Shown: positions 30,155 through 40,313, counted from the stretch's first letter. The stretch: DNA of 47,122 nt from Bacteriovoracaceae bacterium UBA7317 (GCA_002474345.1 DKQD01000101.1:1-47122); one strand, 5' to 3'. The notes: a model not told the origin generated them from the letters alone. A program made the numbers and translations.

Positions 30155-32059
30155 CTAATTTATACAATTAAATTCAGAAAAACCCTTTCCTCTTGAACTA
30201 TAAAACTCCTTAAAGAGAGAGAATGATGTGGTGCTCCCATAAAGATTCAAATCTTTTTGGGTTCGGGCTCCTTCGTTACCGACCCAAATAACACCTAATT
30301 CATCACCTGTATAAAAAAGGTACCAATTGTCTTGCCCCTTGTTTGAAGTACCCGTTTTTCCAAAGTACCTTAAATTCTTGAAAAAAGGCCCCAACTTTCT
30401 ACGAACAGTGCCTCTATTTGGATAAGATAAAGCGGAGACAATACTCTTTGAAGTTACACCATTTATTTTCACCAGACACTCATCAAGTATAAACTTTTCA
30501 TAAATAGAATATATTTCCTTTAAGCTTAGCTCTACTGAGCCCAGTAATTGAGCTGGAAACTCTGCAAGTGGAGTCCTTAAACGAGGAATTATGCTTGTTA
30601 ACTCTCTTTCCAACCAAGAAAAACCCACTTGAGAAGCCATTCGAATCACAGGACCGTTAAGAGACATCAAAAGGGTTTGTTCCAAGCTTAAAATACCCGG
30701 TAAATCTTTATGAGAATCTTTTGGTGACCAAGCACCCGACTTCAAAAGTAAGCTCATCTTTTCTGTACTAACACCGTAACTCAGGCCATAGCCCTTCTTA
30801 GCGAAAAGAGAATAAAGAATAGGTTTTAGTAAACTTCCAACTTGATGATATTCTTCTTCAATAGACCTTTTTAAAGATCTTTGTCTTTTTGAATAATAGT
30901 AAAAAAGGTTTTCACCTTTTTTTATTAAAGAAGGATTCCCAATAATTGCTTTAACGGTAATATCTTTTTTAAATTTTAACTTTTTTAATAAGCGAGTCCT
31001 CAAAGCTTGAGCTTTTTTGAAAAAAATATATCTTTCAAAGTCATCAAAGCCACCCACATCCTTTCCACTCTCTAAAGAAGCTCTCTCCAAACTTTTATAA
31101 GGGTGGCCAGACTCACGGTCTGTAAGCTCATTTTTCCATGCTACCCAATTAGTTTGATTCCAAGCTTGTTCATCAACAGGAAGCAGGGATAATTTTTTGA
31201 GTTTTTTAAAAATATAATCAACCCTTGCCCTTAATCGCCCTGTTTTCCGAATAGGGTGGTAAAAATAAGGACCCTTGAGCATCGCAATAAGTACGGCAAC
31301 CTCATAAGGCTTTAATAAGGTTATTTTCTTCCCAAAATAAAACAATGACGCAGAATAAACACCCTTTACCTTAATTCCCTGTAAAGACCCCCAAATAAAT
31401 TCATTAAAATAACTTTCCAAAATTTTTTCTTTAGAAAAAACTCTTTCAACATACAAAGCAATGATAAATTCTTTAATTTTTCTTGAAATAGTTTTTTCAT
31501 TAGATAAATAGAGGTTCTTAACTAATTGCTGTGTAATTGTTGAGCCGCCCTGTACAAACTTACCCGCTTTCAAGTCAACCCACAAAGCCCTAAGAATAGA
31601 TTTAATATCGACGCCATTGTGAAAAATAAATCTTATGTCCTCTATACCAATCAGGCTTTTCCAAAATAGCGCAGGAATTTCATTAAAAGGTAGTTTATGC
31701 TGATAACAATAAGCCAAACTGCAATGATTATTAGAAAGTAAGGGTATAGAGGAGTCATCATTTAAGTGTATTAGGTGGCTTTTACTTGAAAAAGGTTCCA
31801 GGTTTTTCGCATTTTCTTTAAGCCAATTTTTATAACTTCCCCTATAATCAGAAAACAGGATATAATCACTAAGGTCCTTTTTATTAGCTACTGAGCCTTG
31901 TTCCAAAAAATTTTTAGCTTGCCGCAAATCTCCATTATTTTTTGAAACATCTTCCAACTTGACTGATATATCATTTATCAAGTGAAAACAATAGAATGAA
32001 AAGCCTGCTAAAGACAAAGCTGTGACAAAGAAAAAATAAATTAAAAATTTCTTTTTCAT
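30155..32059 (-). CDS. Class A penicillin-binding protein (glycosyltransferase-transpeptidase)
   Basis: Bifunctional peptidoglycan synthase anchored by one N-terminal membrane segment. Numbered from the longer possible start at 32104, the GT51 domain has the catalytic region IGIEDIRF (Glu155), the GGSTITQQLVKNLYL motif (186-200) and the second Glu in YVERVFSKEKILESYFN. The transpeptidase domain has SLLK (Ser424), SLN (481-483) and KTG (583-585). All active-site residues are present. The two halves are joined by a Lys-rich stretch, and the whole is short for PBP1a. I use the ATG at 32059, which opens directly with MKKKFLIYFFFV; the ATG 45 bases earlier is possible. Confidence 0.93.
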   Translation of the reverse strand: MKKKFLIYFFFVTALSLAGFSFYCFHLINDISVKLEDVSKNNGDLRQAKNFLEQGSVANKKDLSDYILFSDYRGSYKNWLKENAKNLEPFSSKSHLIHLNDDSSIPLLSNNHCSLAYCYQHKLPFNEIPALFWKSLIGIEDIRFIFHNGVDIKSILRALWVDLKAGKFVQGGSTITQQLVKNLYLSNEKTISRKIKEFIIALYVERVFSKEKILESYFNEFIWGSLQGIKVKGVYSASLFYFGKKITLLKPYEVAVLIAMLKGPYFYHPIRKTGRLRARVDYIFKKLKKLSLLPVDEQAWNQTNWVAWKNELTDRESGHPYKSLERASLESGKDVGGFDDFERYIFFKKAQALRTRLLKKLKFKKDITVKAIIGNPSLIKKGENLFYYYSKRQRSLKRSIEEEYHQVGSLLKPILYSLFAKKGYGLSYGVSTEKMSLLLKSGAWSPKDSHKDLPGILSLEQTLLMSLNGPVIRMASQVGFSWLERELTSIIPRLRTPLAEFPAQLLGSVELSLKEIYSIYEKFILDECLVKINGVTSKSIVSALSYPNRGTVRRKLGPFFKNLRYFGKTGTSNKGQDNWYLFYTGDELGVIWVGNEGARTQKDLNLYGSTTSFSLFKEFYSSRGKGFSEFNCIN

Positions 32060-32125
32060 ATAATCTTCAAAAAAAGCCTGTTTTAAAAAACAAGCCTCTT
32101 TCATAAACTTGTGTCTCTCATTCTT

Positions 32126-32154
32126 TTGACTAAGCCAAGTCTATTCAATATATT
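32126..32154 (+). promoter_or_regulatory. Promoter for the porin-like gene
   Basis: TTGACT (32126-32131), 17 bases, TATATT (32149-32154), near consensus. The start near 32161 leaves a leader of about 58 bases containing a hairpin and an AGGAG ribosome site. Confidence 0.62.
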
Positions 32155-32168
32155 TATAAACCTAAAAG

Positions 32169-32193
32169 TTTGAGGAAGAGCTCTGACCTCAAA
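32169..32193 (+). other. Leader hairpin ahead of the porin-like gene
   Basis: TTTGAGG (32169-32175) pairs with CCTCAAA (32187-32193) around an 11-base loop that holds AGAGCTCT. It begins about 8 bases after the predicted start and ends 14 bases before the AGGAG site, so it could protect the mRNA end or control it. No T-run follows. Confidence 0.35.
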
Positions 32194-32218
32194 AAATTAA
32201 TACCTTTAGGAGAATTTC

Positions 32219-33712
32219 GTGCCACAAAAGAAATATGGAATCAAGCTCTTTTCATTTATATTATTTCTTTTTACCCCTATAATTGGAAGCGCTCTTCCAA
32301 TTGACTGGCAGGGTAAGTTCGGTGTCGATACAACACTTATAACTAACTTCCGTAAAGTGACCGATGGCAGTACTATCGCATCACCAGTCGGCAGTGGCTC
32401 TCAAGTAGTCTCTGATGCAGGTAGCTCCGAGGCTTCTTTTCAAAGCTATTTGTTAAGCTTAAAACCCATTATCATAGTGAATGATGCCTCTACTCTAAAA
32501 GCAGAGTTATCCACAGGCTATGGAAGAGGCGGAAAAATTGGTGAGAATGGACAGCAAGATGGAGAAAAGGATGCCACAGGTGACTTCGTCGGGGACATGG
32601 GAGGAGCCCTATACAACATCAATACTACAACGGAAAAAGCTCTTAACATAAATCAGCTATACTTAGAGCTTTTTGCCGATACAGCAACATACATTATTGG
32701 AAGACACAAAGCTCACTGGGGCTTAGGCGCCGTTATAAATGACGGTAAAAACTTATGGGATCGTCACTTCTACTCCCGAGATGGCGTCACCATCAAGATG
32801 AAAGTTGGAAATTTTTACATAGATCCCTTTTGGGCAAGGCTTAGCTCAGGAAATAAACTTGTCAGCTCCGCCAGTACAACAGAATATGGTTTTTCAATTC
32901 TCTATGACAACCCAGAAAACGACCTCGGATTTGGCCTCCTTTATAGAAAAAAGGTAAGTGGATCATCAAACGCCACCATGAAGTCTGGCATAAGTGGAAC
33001 AGCCAATTCACTCGGAGAAGCAAACGTTAAGCTGATTGATATTTATTTCAAAAAAATGTTTGGTAACCTCAAACTGGAGGTAGAAGTTCCTATTGTTACT
33101 GGTAGTATTGGAAAGATATTTAGCTCCAGCTCTTCCGCAGACTTCAACTCAAAAGCAATTCTTGTAGAAGCAGAGTATAAATATAATAACAAATGGACGT
33201 TTGGAGCGACAATCGGGTCCATAGACGGAGAAGATGGTAATACTGACGAATTTAATGCTTTTTACCTTCACCCCAACTACCAAATTGCAAATATTTTATT
33301 TAGATATAATTTTTCAGCTGTCAAAAATAGTGATACTCAAAGCATTTATGATTCATACATAACCAACGCGCAATTCGTGAAGCTATATGCAAATTACACC
33401 ATGGATAATTGGTTTTGGGATATAGGTTTTATTTACGCCAATGCAATAGAAACTGCTAAAAGCGGCAAAGCTGCTTATAATCATACCAGCCACAGAACTT
33501 TCACTACTGGAAACTCATTAAACCAAGACAAGTCAATGGGCTTCGAAATTGACGCAGGCTTCACATACCTCTGGAATAACGAAATAAAAATAGGATCTTC
33601 CTTGGGGTACAGTGTGCCAGGCGACTATTACGCCTTTACAAATAATTCATCTGACTCTGTTGCTTTAGCTAACTCCTATTCAATGCAACTAAATTTAGGG
33701 GTTACTTTCTAA
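32219..33712 (+). CDS. Porin-like outer-membrane beta-barrel protein
   Basis: 497 residues. Signal peptide (about 1-25, ending in SALP), then repeated alternating strands and short loops, many Gly, Asn, Tyr and Ser, and the final strand MQLNLGVTF with terminal Phe, the usual barrel signal. Segments such as NINQLYLELFADTATYIIGRHKAHWGLGA resemble the strand-turn pattern of alginate/porin-type barrels. The start is GTG, chosen because AGGAG at 32208-32212 lies 6 bases upstream. No substrate can be named. Codon use is richer than the flanking genes, as expected for an abundant protein. Confidence 0.78.
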   Translation: MPQKKYGIKLFSFILFLFTPIIGSALPIDWQGKFGVDTTLITNFRKVTDGSTIASPVGSGSQVVSDAGSSEASFQSYLLSLKPIIIVNDASTLKAELSTGYGRGGKIGENGQQDGEKDATGDFVGDMGGALYNINTTTEKALNINQLYLELFADTATYIIGRHKAHWGLGAVINDGKNLWDRHFYSRDGVTIKMKVGNFYIDPFWARLSSGNKLVSSASTTEYGFSILYDNPENDLGFGLLYRKKVSGSSNATMKSGISGTANSLGEANVKLIDIYFKKMFGNLKLEVEVPIVTGSIGKIFSSSSSADFNSKAILVEAEYKYNNKWTFGATIGSIDGEDGNTDEFNAFYLHPNYQIANILFRYNFSAVKNSDTQSIYDSYITNAQFVKLYANYTMDNWFWDIGFIYANAIETAKSGKAAYNHTSHRTFTTGNSLNQDKSMGFEIDAGFTYLWNNEIKIGSSLGYSVPGDYYAFTNNSSDSVALANSYSMQLNLGVTF

Positions 33713-33729
33713 AAAAACTAGTAACGAAG

Positions 33730-36243
33730 TCACCTCGTGTAAAGAGGGCTATTTAATGGGATTCCATAGTAGGAAGCTCCCCAACCTGGATTATAGTAGC
33801 CTCCCGTTGGATTTCCTAACCCTAATGAAGAGTTATTCATTAACTGAGGATAATACAAAACTCCAGAAGGGCCCTCCTCCCCTTGGTCGTTTTCGTTAAA
33901 GAGCTTTAAAGGATCATCTTCCTCAGAGACATCTCCAAAAAACGACAACCTCTCTTTATAAATACCTTCCATAAAGTCATCTTCCATTAGCCTATCTGAA
34001 AAAGCTTTATCCTCTATATTTTTAAAGCTTCTCCCCAACTCTTCCCTTTTTTTATCTCTAGCTTTATTTTCGAGGGCCCTAAACTGCGCCTCAATCTTTT
34101 GCTCTGAATTAATTTTTTTATCCATTCCACTAACCATAGACTGAATTCTTCTATAACGACTTCTTTGTCCTTTCTGAAAACGTTTGCATTTATTAGCATT
34201 TTTTATAAATCCGAAAAAAGACCTCTGACAATATGAGGCATATTTTTTTTCTTTTTCATAAAAACTTTTTAACATACCCTGCCTTCGTCTTTGATAATTT
34301 TTAATATTAGACCTATTAATATGGCTAAAAGATTTTTCTCCATTCATGGCCTTATAAAGTTTAGAATTAAAGGAAGAACCTTTTTCAAACTTGAGTTGTC
34401 CGTTTTTTACTAATTTTGAAGCTGCTTTATGCGTTAACCTCTTGGCCTGTTTTTTATCTTTATCCTTCTTACGGCCGCCTTTCTTATAAACTCGAGAAAA
34501 GGCACTTGAGTGAAGTCTATAAAGGTTGATCTCATTAGCTCCATCTTCTAGACCAAAATAAAGAAGCTTTTTTAGAACGTCTTTAGTTTTTAACTCTTTC
34601 TCTGAACCATTTTTTGAAATTTTACCTTTTGAAAACCGTCCTATTATTTCATTAAGCTCCTTGATTCTTTTATCAACTTCCTTTCTATTTTTTGAATTAC
34701 TTCTTGTACTCATTAACTTCTCTAACTCTTTTAGACTGGGCCTCAAAATAAAATTATCTAAATCCCTTAGAACATTGAGATAATTTTCAAGACTTTCTTT
34801 TGCTTCTTCCCTAGTTTCCGCGTTAGCTATTTCATTACCGTACTCTTTGAGTAATTCCATCTGCTCAGAACTCTTCTTATCTAGCTTAGACCTTAAAACG
34901 GCTTTGACATCTGAAACAAGTTCATCTGGATAATCAGACAAACTTTTAATTACATTAGTTAAAGAAAAAAAGCTGAGGTCCTTATTGCATAGTTCATACA
35001 ATTGCTTCTTCCTTTCCTTCCAACCCAAAAGATCTAAACCTCCCTCTTTTAAATTTTCTTGAGTAAGTGCTTCCAGGCACTTATTTTTCTCTCCTCTAAA
35101 AGTTACTTTGTCATTATTATCTGAAATTGGATCGGGTTTGTAGGAACTTTTGTTCCAATTATTAGGGGAGCCATACACAACCCTTATATCCTTAGACGGA
35201 TCTACGTTTGAAATGTCAATATCCCTTGCATAGTTTTTTAGTTTAAATGGTCTATGAAAATGATCCCCTCTAGGATTTTTAAGGTCGACCAACTCATCTG
35301 ATATACACTTCTCAAATCTTCTTTTAATTCCTGACTCTCTACCAGAATTTATTGATTGATTTAAGTTTTGAACAGCAATCAAAATTTTATTGCCTTCACC
35401 CTTTTTAACAATAACCTTAGGGTGGAAACATTTTTCAATATAGTCCGGCATAGTTACTGATAAACTTTTCTTTTTAGTTTTAGGATCTGTTTTGACACTG
35501 ATATCAATTCCTTTTTTATTCCAGGTTAAGTCTTTGAGTAATTTTAGTGGGACAAAATTAGCTATTTTCTGATCACAAGACTTTTTTCTTGGTAAATTTA
35601 AAGAATTATGTACAAAGCTTTCAGCATTCTCTTCAACCTCTTCAATGGCATTAACCTTATCAAAAGCTTCTTTTTCTTTTTCTAATGCTATTTCCAGTTC
35701 TTTTTCATTTTTATTTTTAGATTTTTTTACTTTTTTTAACTTTTCACGTGTATCTTCCAAATCTTTCTTCAATTTTAATTTTTCATTTTTTAGATTTGTA
35801 ACTACATTCTTTTCCAACTCAGGATAAAGAAATTTATCAATTCCCTCAAAATCAAGCTTTCCTAAATCATGATTTACAAAATCACTCCAATTTTTATCTT
35901 GGTTTTTTCTTATTGTCCTTTTACTTATATCTTCACCTGGTGCTCGGCCTTTACTTTTGCGCTTCCAAATTAAATACTTTAAGAAGCTATCAACACTATC
36001 TAAAGCTCTATCGTTACATTCTTTCTGGCTTACTGTAAGTCTGTAACACCTAAGCCTTACATCCTTCATTTTATCATCAAGTTTCTCCTCACATTTTTTG
36101 TCATTAAGATCACTTAAACAATATGTCTTTTTAAATTTATCTAATAGATCATCCCTATTAATTTTAGGTTGCGAAAAGCATTCATTAATAAAAACAAAAC
36201 CAGAAAAAAGTAAAATTATAATCTTTAAAAAACTCGCAGCCAT
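33730..36243 (-). CDS. Large secreted hypothetical protein, 837-838 aa
   Basis: Not recognised. A signal peptide (MAASFLKIIILLFSGFVFINECFSQ) from the ATG at 36243, which has AGGAG 7 bases upstream; an ATG 30 bases earlier has none. The mature protein is highly charged (Lys, Glu, Asp), with four Cys in the first ~75 residues, a strong coiled coil (about 150-215), more Cys-containing segments in the middle, a helical charged central-to-late part and a Pro/Gly/Tyr-rich C-terminal tail (about 780-838). The Cys suggest disulfides in the periplasm or outside. It is the last gene of the galU-353aa-priA operon (72-bp gap). Confidence 0.78.
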   Translation of the reverse strand: MAASFLKIIILLFSGFVFINECFSQPKINRDDLLDKFKKTYCLSDLNDKKCEEKLDDKMKDVRLRCYRLTVSQKECNDRALDSVDSFLKYLIWKRKSKGRAPGEDISKRTIRKNQDKNWSDFVNHDLGKLDFEGIDKFLYPELEKNVVTNLKNEKLKLKKDLEDTREKLKKVKKSKNKNEKELEIALEKEKEAFDKVNAIEEVEENAESFVHNSLNLPRKKSCDQKIANFVPLKLLKDLTWNKKGIDISVKTDPKTKKKSLSVTMPDYIEKCFHPKVIVKKGEGNKILIAVQNLNQSINSGRESGIKRRFEKCISDELVDLKNPRGDHFHRPFKLKNYARDIDISNVDPSKDIRVVYGSPNNWNKSSYKPDPISDNNDKVTFRGEKNKCLEALTQENLKEGGLDLLGWKERKKQLYELCNKDLSFFSLTNVIKSLSDYPDELVSDVKAVLRSKLDKKSSEQMELLKEYGNEIANAETREEAKESLENYLNVLRDLDNFILRPSLKELEKLMSTRSNSKNRKEVDKRIKELNEIIGRFSKGKISKNGSEKELKTKDVLKKLLYFGLEDGANEINLYRLHSSAFSRVYKKGGRKKDKDKKQAKRLTHKAASKLVKNGQLKFEKGSSFNSKLYKAMNGEKSFSHINRSNIKNYQRRRQGMLKSFYEKEKKYASYCQRSFFGFIKNANKCKRFQKGQRSRYRRIQSMVSGMDKKINSEQKIEAQFRALENKARDKKREELGRSFKNIEDKAFSDRLMEDDFMEGIYKERLSFFGDVSEEDDPLKLFNENDQGEEGPSGVLYYPQLMNNSSLGLGNPTGGYYNPGWGASYYGIPLNSPLYTR

Positions 36244-36315
36244 ATAATATCTCCTGATATATATTATCGGCATGTCCTACAAAAAATTTTAAAAAAGGAT
36301 TTATCTAAATAAAAT

Positions 36316-38334
36316 TTAATTTATGTAACTTGGATCAATATCAATTTTGAACTGAAGATTATTTTTCTTTAAATTAAGTGCAAGACTATTAATTATATTG
36401 TGAAGGTCACTAGGTTTTTTCCCACTCAAAGTTATATTCCAATTATAATTATTGACTAACTTTTCTATGATGTGAGCCCTAGGTTTAAAAATTTTTACTG
36501 AATCAAAGTAATTATCGCGAAGACTTTCAAGAATACTTAAAGCAAAATAAACGTCTTCAACAACTTTCTCCCTATTTTTCGATGTGAAGGATAAATTAAC
36601 AAACTTTGAATAGGGAGTACAACTCAAGTTTTTTCTTACCTTGATTTCCTCACGATAAAAATCAATTAAAGAGTTATCTTTTAAGAATTTAAAAATATTA
36701 TGCCCAGGATTGGATGTTAGTATGCATACCTCGCTTTCCTTGCTATATCTGCCTGACCTTCCGCTAATTTGCTTAACTTGTTGATAAATTTTCTCATGGG
36801 CCCTATAGTCCGATGAGCTAAGCATGGAATCAACACCCAAAACAACAACTAAATTCACTTTCTCAAAGTTATGTCCCTTAGAAAGCATTTGAGTTCCTAC
36901 AAAAATATCAATATTCCCACTATGAAAGTCTCTTAGACGTCCTTCAATTTGAGAAAATGTTCTCAACTCATCTCTATCGAACCTCGAAACTCTTCTAGAT
37001 GGAAAGCAACTCTTTAAAACCTGCTCACATTTTTCAGTCCCGAAGCCTCTTTGGATTAATTGAGAATTACCGCAAACATCACAATTGCTTGGTATTGGGA
37101 AAGACATCTCACAATACCTACAAGATAATACATTCTTAGAATGAAATAATTTTAAATTAACTGAACAGTTTGGGCACTCAAACTGTTTTCCACACGAGTG
37201 ACATTGAATGTACTTCGCAAAACCTAATCTATTTACGAAAACTAGTACTTGTTCCCCCTTCTCTACAGCTTTTTCAATTTTCTTGATACTTTCTTCATTG
37301 AATGGCCAAAGTGAATTGAAAAATTGGAGCTGTTCCTTTTTTGAGCTAGAGTTCATGATATTAATTTTTGGAAAATAAGCTCCTCCGACACGTTCCTCCA
37401 TTTTTAAATAGAATTTTTTATCTTCCAAACTTTTTGAAAAATTATAATATGTCTCCATTGAAGGAGTCGCAGTACCCAAAACAATTGGTATATCCAACGA
37501 GTGCGCCTTTTTTATGGCAATATCCCTTGCATTATATGGACACCTCTCTTCCTGTTTATAGGAGTGATCATGCTCTTCATCTACAATAATAAGACCAAGC
37601 CTCTTAAAAGGTAGAAATACAGAACTTCTAACTCCTAGTAACACCTTTGGGTCATGATCACTTTTTAACTCTTTCCAAATATGTAATTTTTCTGAATTAT
37701 TTAAAGCACTACTGTAGCAGTATAATTTTGTAGGTAAATGCTCTTGAAAAAACTTTAAAAACTGAGGTGTTAAATTTATTTCTGGCAGAAGAAATAAAAC
37801 AGATTGTCCACTGTCAAAAACCTTTTTTATTATTTCAAAATAAACTGCTGTCTTCCCACTTCCCGTCACTCCATGAAGAAGCCACTTACTAAAACCTTGC
37901 CCTAGAAAACTCTTTATTTTATTCACACATTGAACTTGAGTTTTATTTAAATTAAAAGTTATTTCTCTACCTTTTCCGATAAGAGATTTTACCGATCTCG
38001 GTTTTTTTAAAAACTTAGGGACAACATCTTTAATTAACATACCAAGAGGATAGTGATAGTACATAGAAACCCATTTTAAAAATTTCACCTCTTCTTCATC
38101 TAACGAATATGAATCTTCAACTACTGCAATTGCAGATTTAATCTTTTTTTCATCTAAGCCATCTAAATCACGCAAGTCTTTTTCAATAACACACCCTGAG
38201 ATATTTTTTTTCCCAAGAGGTACCAAAATAAACTTTCCTATTTCTAAATTTGAAAATATTGAACTAGTTTCATAAATTAATTTAGAATTATTAAAAGGTG
38301 TGTTTGCAGCGATTAGGCTAAACTTTTTTTTCAT
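36316..38334 (-). CDS. priA: Primosomal protein N' (replication restart helicase PriA)
   Basis: Reloads the replisome at stalled forks. An N-terminal DNA-binding part (about 1-110) is followed by the helicase with Walker A GVTGSGKT, IIVDEEHDHSYKQE (DEEH box), GTATPSMET, and eight Cys in four CxxC pairs (CHSC, CPNC, CRYC, CDVC) for two zinc ions; the later VGTQMLSKGHNFEKV and QISGRSGRY belong to the second helicase half. 672 residues, slightly short against about 730 in E. coli, with the N-terminal domain the reduced part. In an operon with a secreted unknown upstream. Confidence 0.96.
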   Translation of the reverse strand: MKKKFSLIAANTPFNNSKLIYETSSIFSNLEIGKFILVPLGKKNISGCVIEKDLRDLDGLDEKKIKSAIAVVEDSYSLDEEEVKFLKWVSMYYHYPLGMLIKDVVPKFLKKPRSVKSLIGKGREITFNLNKTQVQCVNKIKSFLGQGFSKWLLHGVTGSGKTAVYFEIIKKVFDSGQSVLFLLPEINLTPQFLKFFQEHLPTKLYCYSSALNNSEKLHIWKELKSDHDPKVLLGVRSSVFLPFKRLGLIIVDEEHDHSYKQEERCPYNARDIAIKKAHSLDIPIVLGTATPSMETYYNFSKSLEDKKFYLKMEERVGGAYFPKINIMNSSSKKEQLQFFNSLWPFNEESIKKIEKAVEKGEQVLVFVNRLGFAKYIQCHSCGKQFECPNCSVNLKLFHSKNVLSCRYCEMSFPIPSNCDVCGNSQLIQRGFGTEKCEQVLKSCFPSRRVSRFDRDELRTFSQIEGRLRDFHSGNIDIFVGTQMLSKGHNFEKVNLVVVLGVDSMLSSSDYRAHEKIYQQVKQISGRSGRYSKESEVCILTSNPGHNIFKFLKDNSLIDFYREEIKVRKNLSCTPYSKFVNLSFTSKNREKVVEDVYFALSILESLRDNYFDSVKIFKPRAHIIEKLVNNYNWNITLSGKKPSDLHNIINSLALNLKKNNLQFKIDIDPSYIN

Positions 38335-38350
38335 GAAATAATAAAGGTCT

Positions 38351-39412
38351 CTAGAAGATAAATTTTTTCTTTACCAGAGAGGGAGAAATAATATCAAAGT
38401 CAGTTGTTGTCATTAAGTCCCTGTTTACATTTTTTTCTCTAGATAGCTTCAATTTCTCTTTCCATTTTTTATAGCGCTGCCTAATAGTTCTCTTCTTTGA
38501 TTTACTTAAAAAGTTCTTAAAAGATAGGAACGATATTTTGTATTTTTTTTCTTCCGCAACTTTAAAATGAATATATTTTGGAAGTTCATGAAGACCATTC
38601 AAAGAAATAAATTCTCCAAATTCATAGGAAATATTGCCTATTTTGGTCTCTAAAAATAAGCTCTTTATACGATGACTTTTATTCTCAAAAAGGGCTTTGA
38701 TTCTCATTAAATCAAGAGACCAATAAAACTTTCCGTCTTCTCGGATTAACTTAACCTTATTACTCTCTCTATATGTCCTAGATGATAAAATTTCTTTAAT
38801 TTTAAGTTTCTTTTCATCATCGGAGCTTTGTAAAGGCGAATTAATGCTCTGCTTTAGGTCCTTGTTTTTTCTGATCGCAGACAAATACCTCTTGTATCTC
38901 TTAAAGAGAGCAAGTTTTTCTATATTAAGAAGCTCTTTATTCAATTCATAATCACTATTACTTCTTTTAAAAAAGTTCGATATCGCTCTAGAGTCATTTA
39001 AAGCAAACATAAAAATTTGCGAGTAAAATAATACGCGAGATAAATTTGCATCTTTTTTTAACTTTGAAAGAAGGTTTGGAAAATAGGTCACCTGACTTAT
39101 TTCACTATCCCTCATTTTTTTCCCATCGTACTCAATCTGAACCGTCCTTATTCTTTTATCTTTATCAACAGAAAAAATGAGCTTTAAATATCTCTTAATT
39201 AAACCAGCCCTTCCTTCCATTTTCAAATTTAAACCTTTCGAATCTTCTTCATTGCCTAACTCCTCAAAAAGAATATTTGTTTCCACAAAGTTTCCGGCCA
39301 AGTCTGGGTTATTCGGGTTTCTAAATAAACCTTCCGTGTTTGGAACAGCACCCATGACAGATGAAAAACAGCAAAGAGAGGTAAAACAGATAATTAATAA
39401 AGTCCTTTTCAT
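38351..39412 (-). CDS. Secreted hypothetical protein, 353 aa
   Basis: Not recognised. Signal peptide MKRTLLIICFTSLCCFSSVMGA, with the mature part starting near VPNTEG. The rest is mixed: an N-terminal beta-like segment, a helical middle rich in Lys and Ser, a beta-like region around 220-290, and a very basic segment (about 300-340, e.g. SKSKKRTIRQRYKKWKEK). Only a few residues separate it from galU upstream (10 bp) and priA downstream (16 bp), so it is in one operon with genes of unrelated roles. A periplasmic location is likely. Confidence 0.75.
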   Translation of the reverse strand: MKRTLLIICFTSLCCFSSVMGAVPNTEGLFRNPNNPDLAGNFVETNILFEELGNEEDSKGLNLKMEGRAGLIKRYLKLIFSVDKDKRIRTVQIEYDGKKMRDSEISQVTYFPNLLSKLKKDANLSRVLFYSQIFMFALNDSRAISNFFKRSNSDYELNKELLNIEKLALFKRYKRYLSAIRKNKDLKQSINSPLQSSDDEKKLKIKEILSSRTYRESNKVKLIREDGKFYWSLDLMRIKALFENKSHRIKSLFLETKIGNISYEFGEFISLNGLHELPKYIHFKVAEEKKYKISFLSFKNFLSKSKKRTIRQRYKKWKEKLKLSREKNVNRDLMTTTDFDIISPSLVKKKFIF

Positions 39413-39422
39413 TTTATCTTCC

Positions 39423-40313
39423 TTAAATACTTAAATTATAGTGCGAAACTTTCTCTTTAATTATTGATATCATTGTTTCTCTTGTATTTTCTTCACGCAA
39501 GGCAAATTCAATTGTAGCTTCCAAATAACCCTGAATATTGCCTGTATCAAATCTATCACCTTTAAATTTATGAGCAAAAAACTTCTCCTCCTGGCAAAGA
39601 AGATTAATTGCATCGGTTAACTGGTACTCTCCACCGACTCCTCGCTTTATCTCTTTCAAAAACTTGAATATCCTGGGTGTAAAAATATAGCGTCCTGGCG
39701 TTGCTAAATTACTTGGTGCCTTTAATGGCTCAGGCTTCTCTACCATCGCATCCAGCTTTAAAGTTCTTGGGTCATTGGCAAGAGTACTTCCGCTTATAAC
39801 ACCATACTTCTTTGTATCACTTGGATCTATTTCCATAACACCAATAACAGATTTATCGTTATTGATTTTTGAAACCTCCATAAGCTGCTTAAGAACAGGT
39901 TCTCTGCTTAAAATTAGGTCATCTCCTAAAATAACTCCAAAGTTTTCACTTCCAATCAAATCCTCTGCACACAATATCGCGTGTCCTAAACCAAGTTGCT
40001 CGTTTTGGATTACCGTTCTATAGGTTACCATCTCTCCTATTTTTTTACACATTTCTAATTCTGGAAACTTCTGTTTTTCTTCCAAAAACTTTTCTAAGGT
40101 TTTATTTCTAGAAAAGTAATCCTCAATAGCTTCTTTTCCCCTAGAAGTTACAAAAATAACCTCTTCAACTCCAGAGTTAATAGCTTCTTCAACAACATAT
40201 TGGATCATGGGCTTATTAATAATAGGAATCATCTCTTTTGGTAATTCCTTCGTTGCTGGCAAAAACCTGGTACCTTTTCCAGCAACAGGGATGACGACCT
40301 TCTTTATTTCCAT
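39423..40313 (-). CDS. galU: UTP-glucose-1-phosphate uridylyltransferase
   Basis: Makes UDP-glucose for envelope sugars. VIPVAGKGTRFLPATKELPKEM at the N-terminus, QYVVEEAINSGVEEVIFVT, GLGHAILCAEDLIG, ILGDDLIL, VEKPEP and GRYIFTPRIF are the family motifs in order. 296 residues, normal. A GAGG ribosome site precedes the ATG. First gene of an operon with the 353-aa secreted protein, priA and the 838-aa secreted protein. Confidence 0.96.
   Translation of the reverse strand: MEIKKVVIPVAGKGTRFLPATKELPKEMIPIINKPMIQYVVEEAINSGVEEVIFVTSRGKEAIEDYFSRNKTLEKFLEEKQKFPELEMCKKIGEMVTYRTVIQNEQLGLGHAILCAEDLIGSENFGVILGDDLILSREPVLKQLMEVSKINNDKSVIGVMEIDPSDTKKYGVISGSTLANDPRTLKLDAMVEKPEPLKAPSNLATPGRYIFTPRIFKFLKEIKRGVGGEYQLTDAINLLCQEEKFFAHKFKGDRFDTGNIQGYLEATIEFALREENTRETMISIIKEKVSHYNLSI

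Noticed and set aside
33701..33725. Inverted repeat GTTACT/AGTAAC at the porin stop, possible terminator
   Set aside because: Only 6 bp with a 13-base loop, and no T-run follows on either strand outside the loop.
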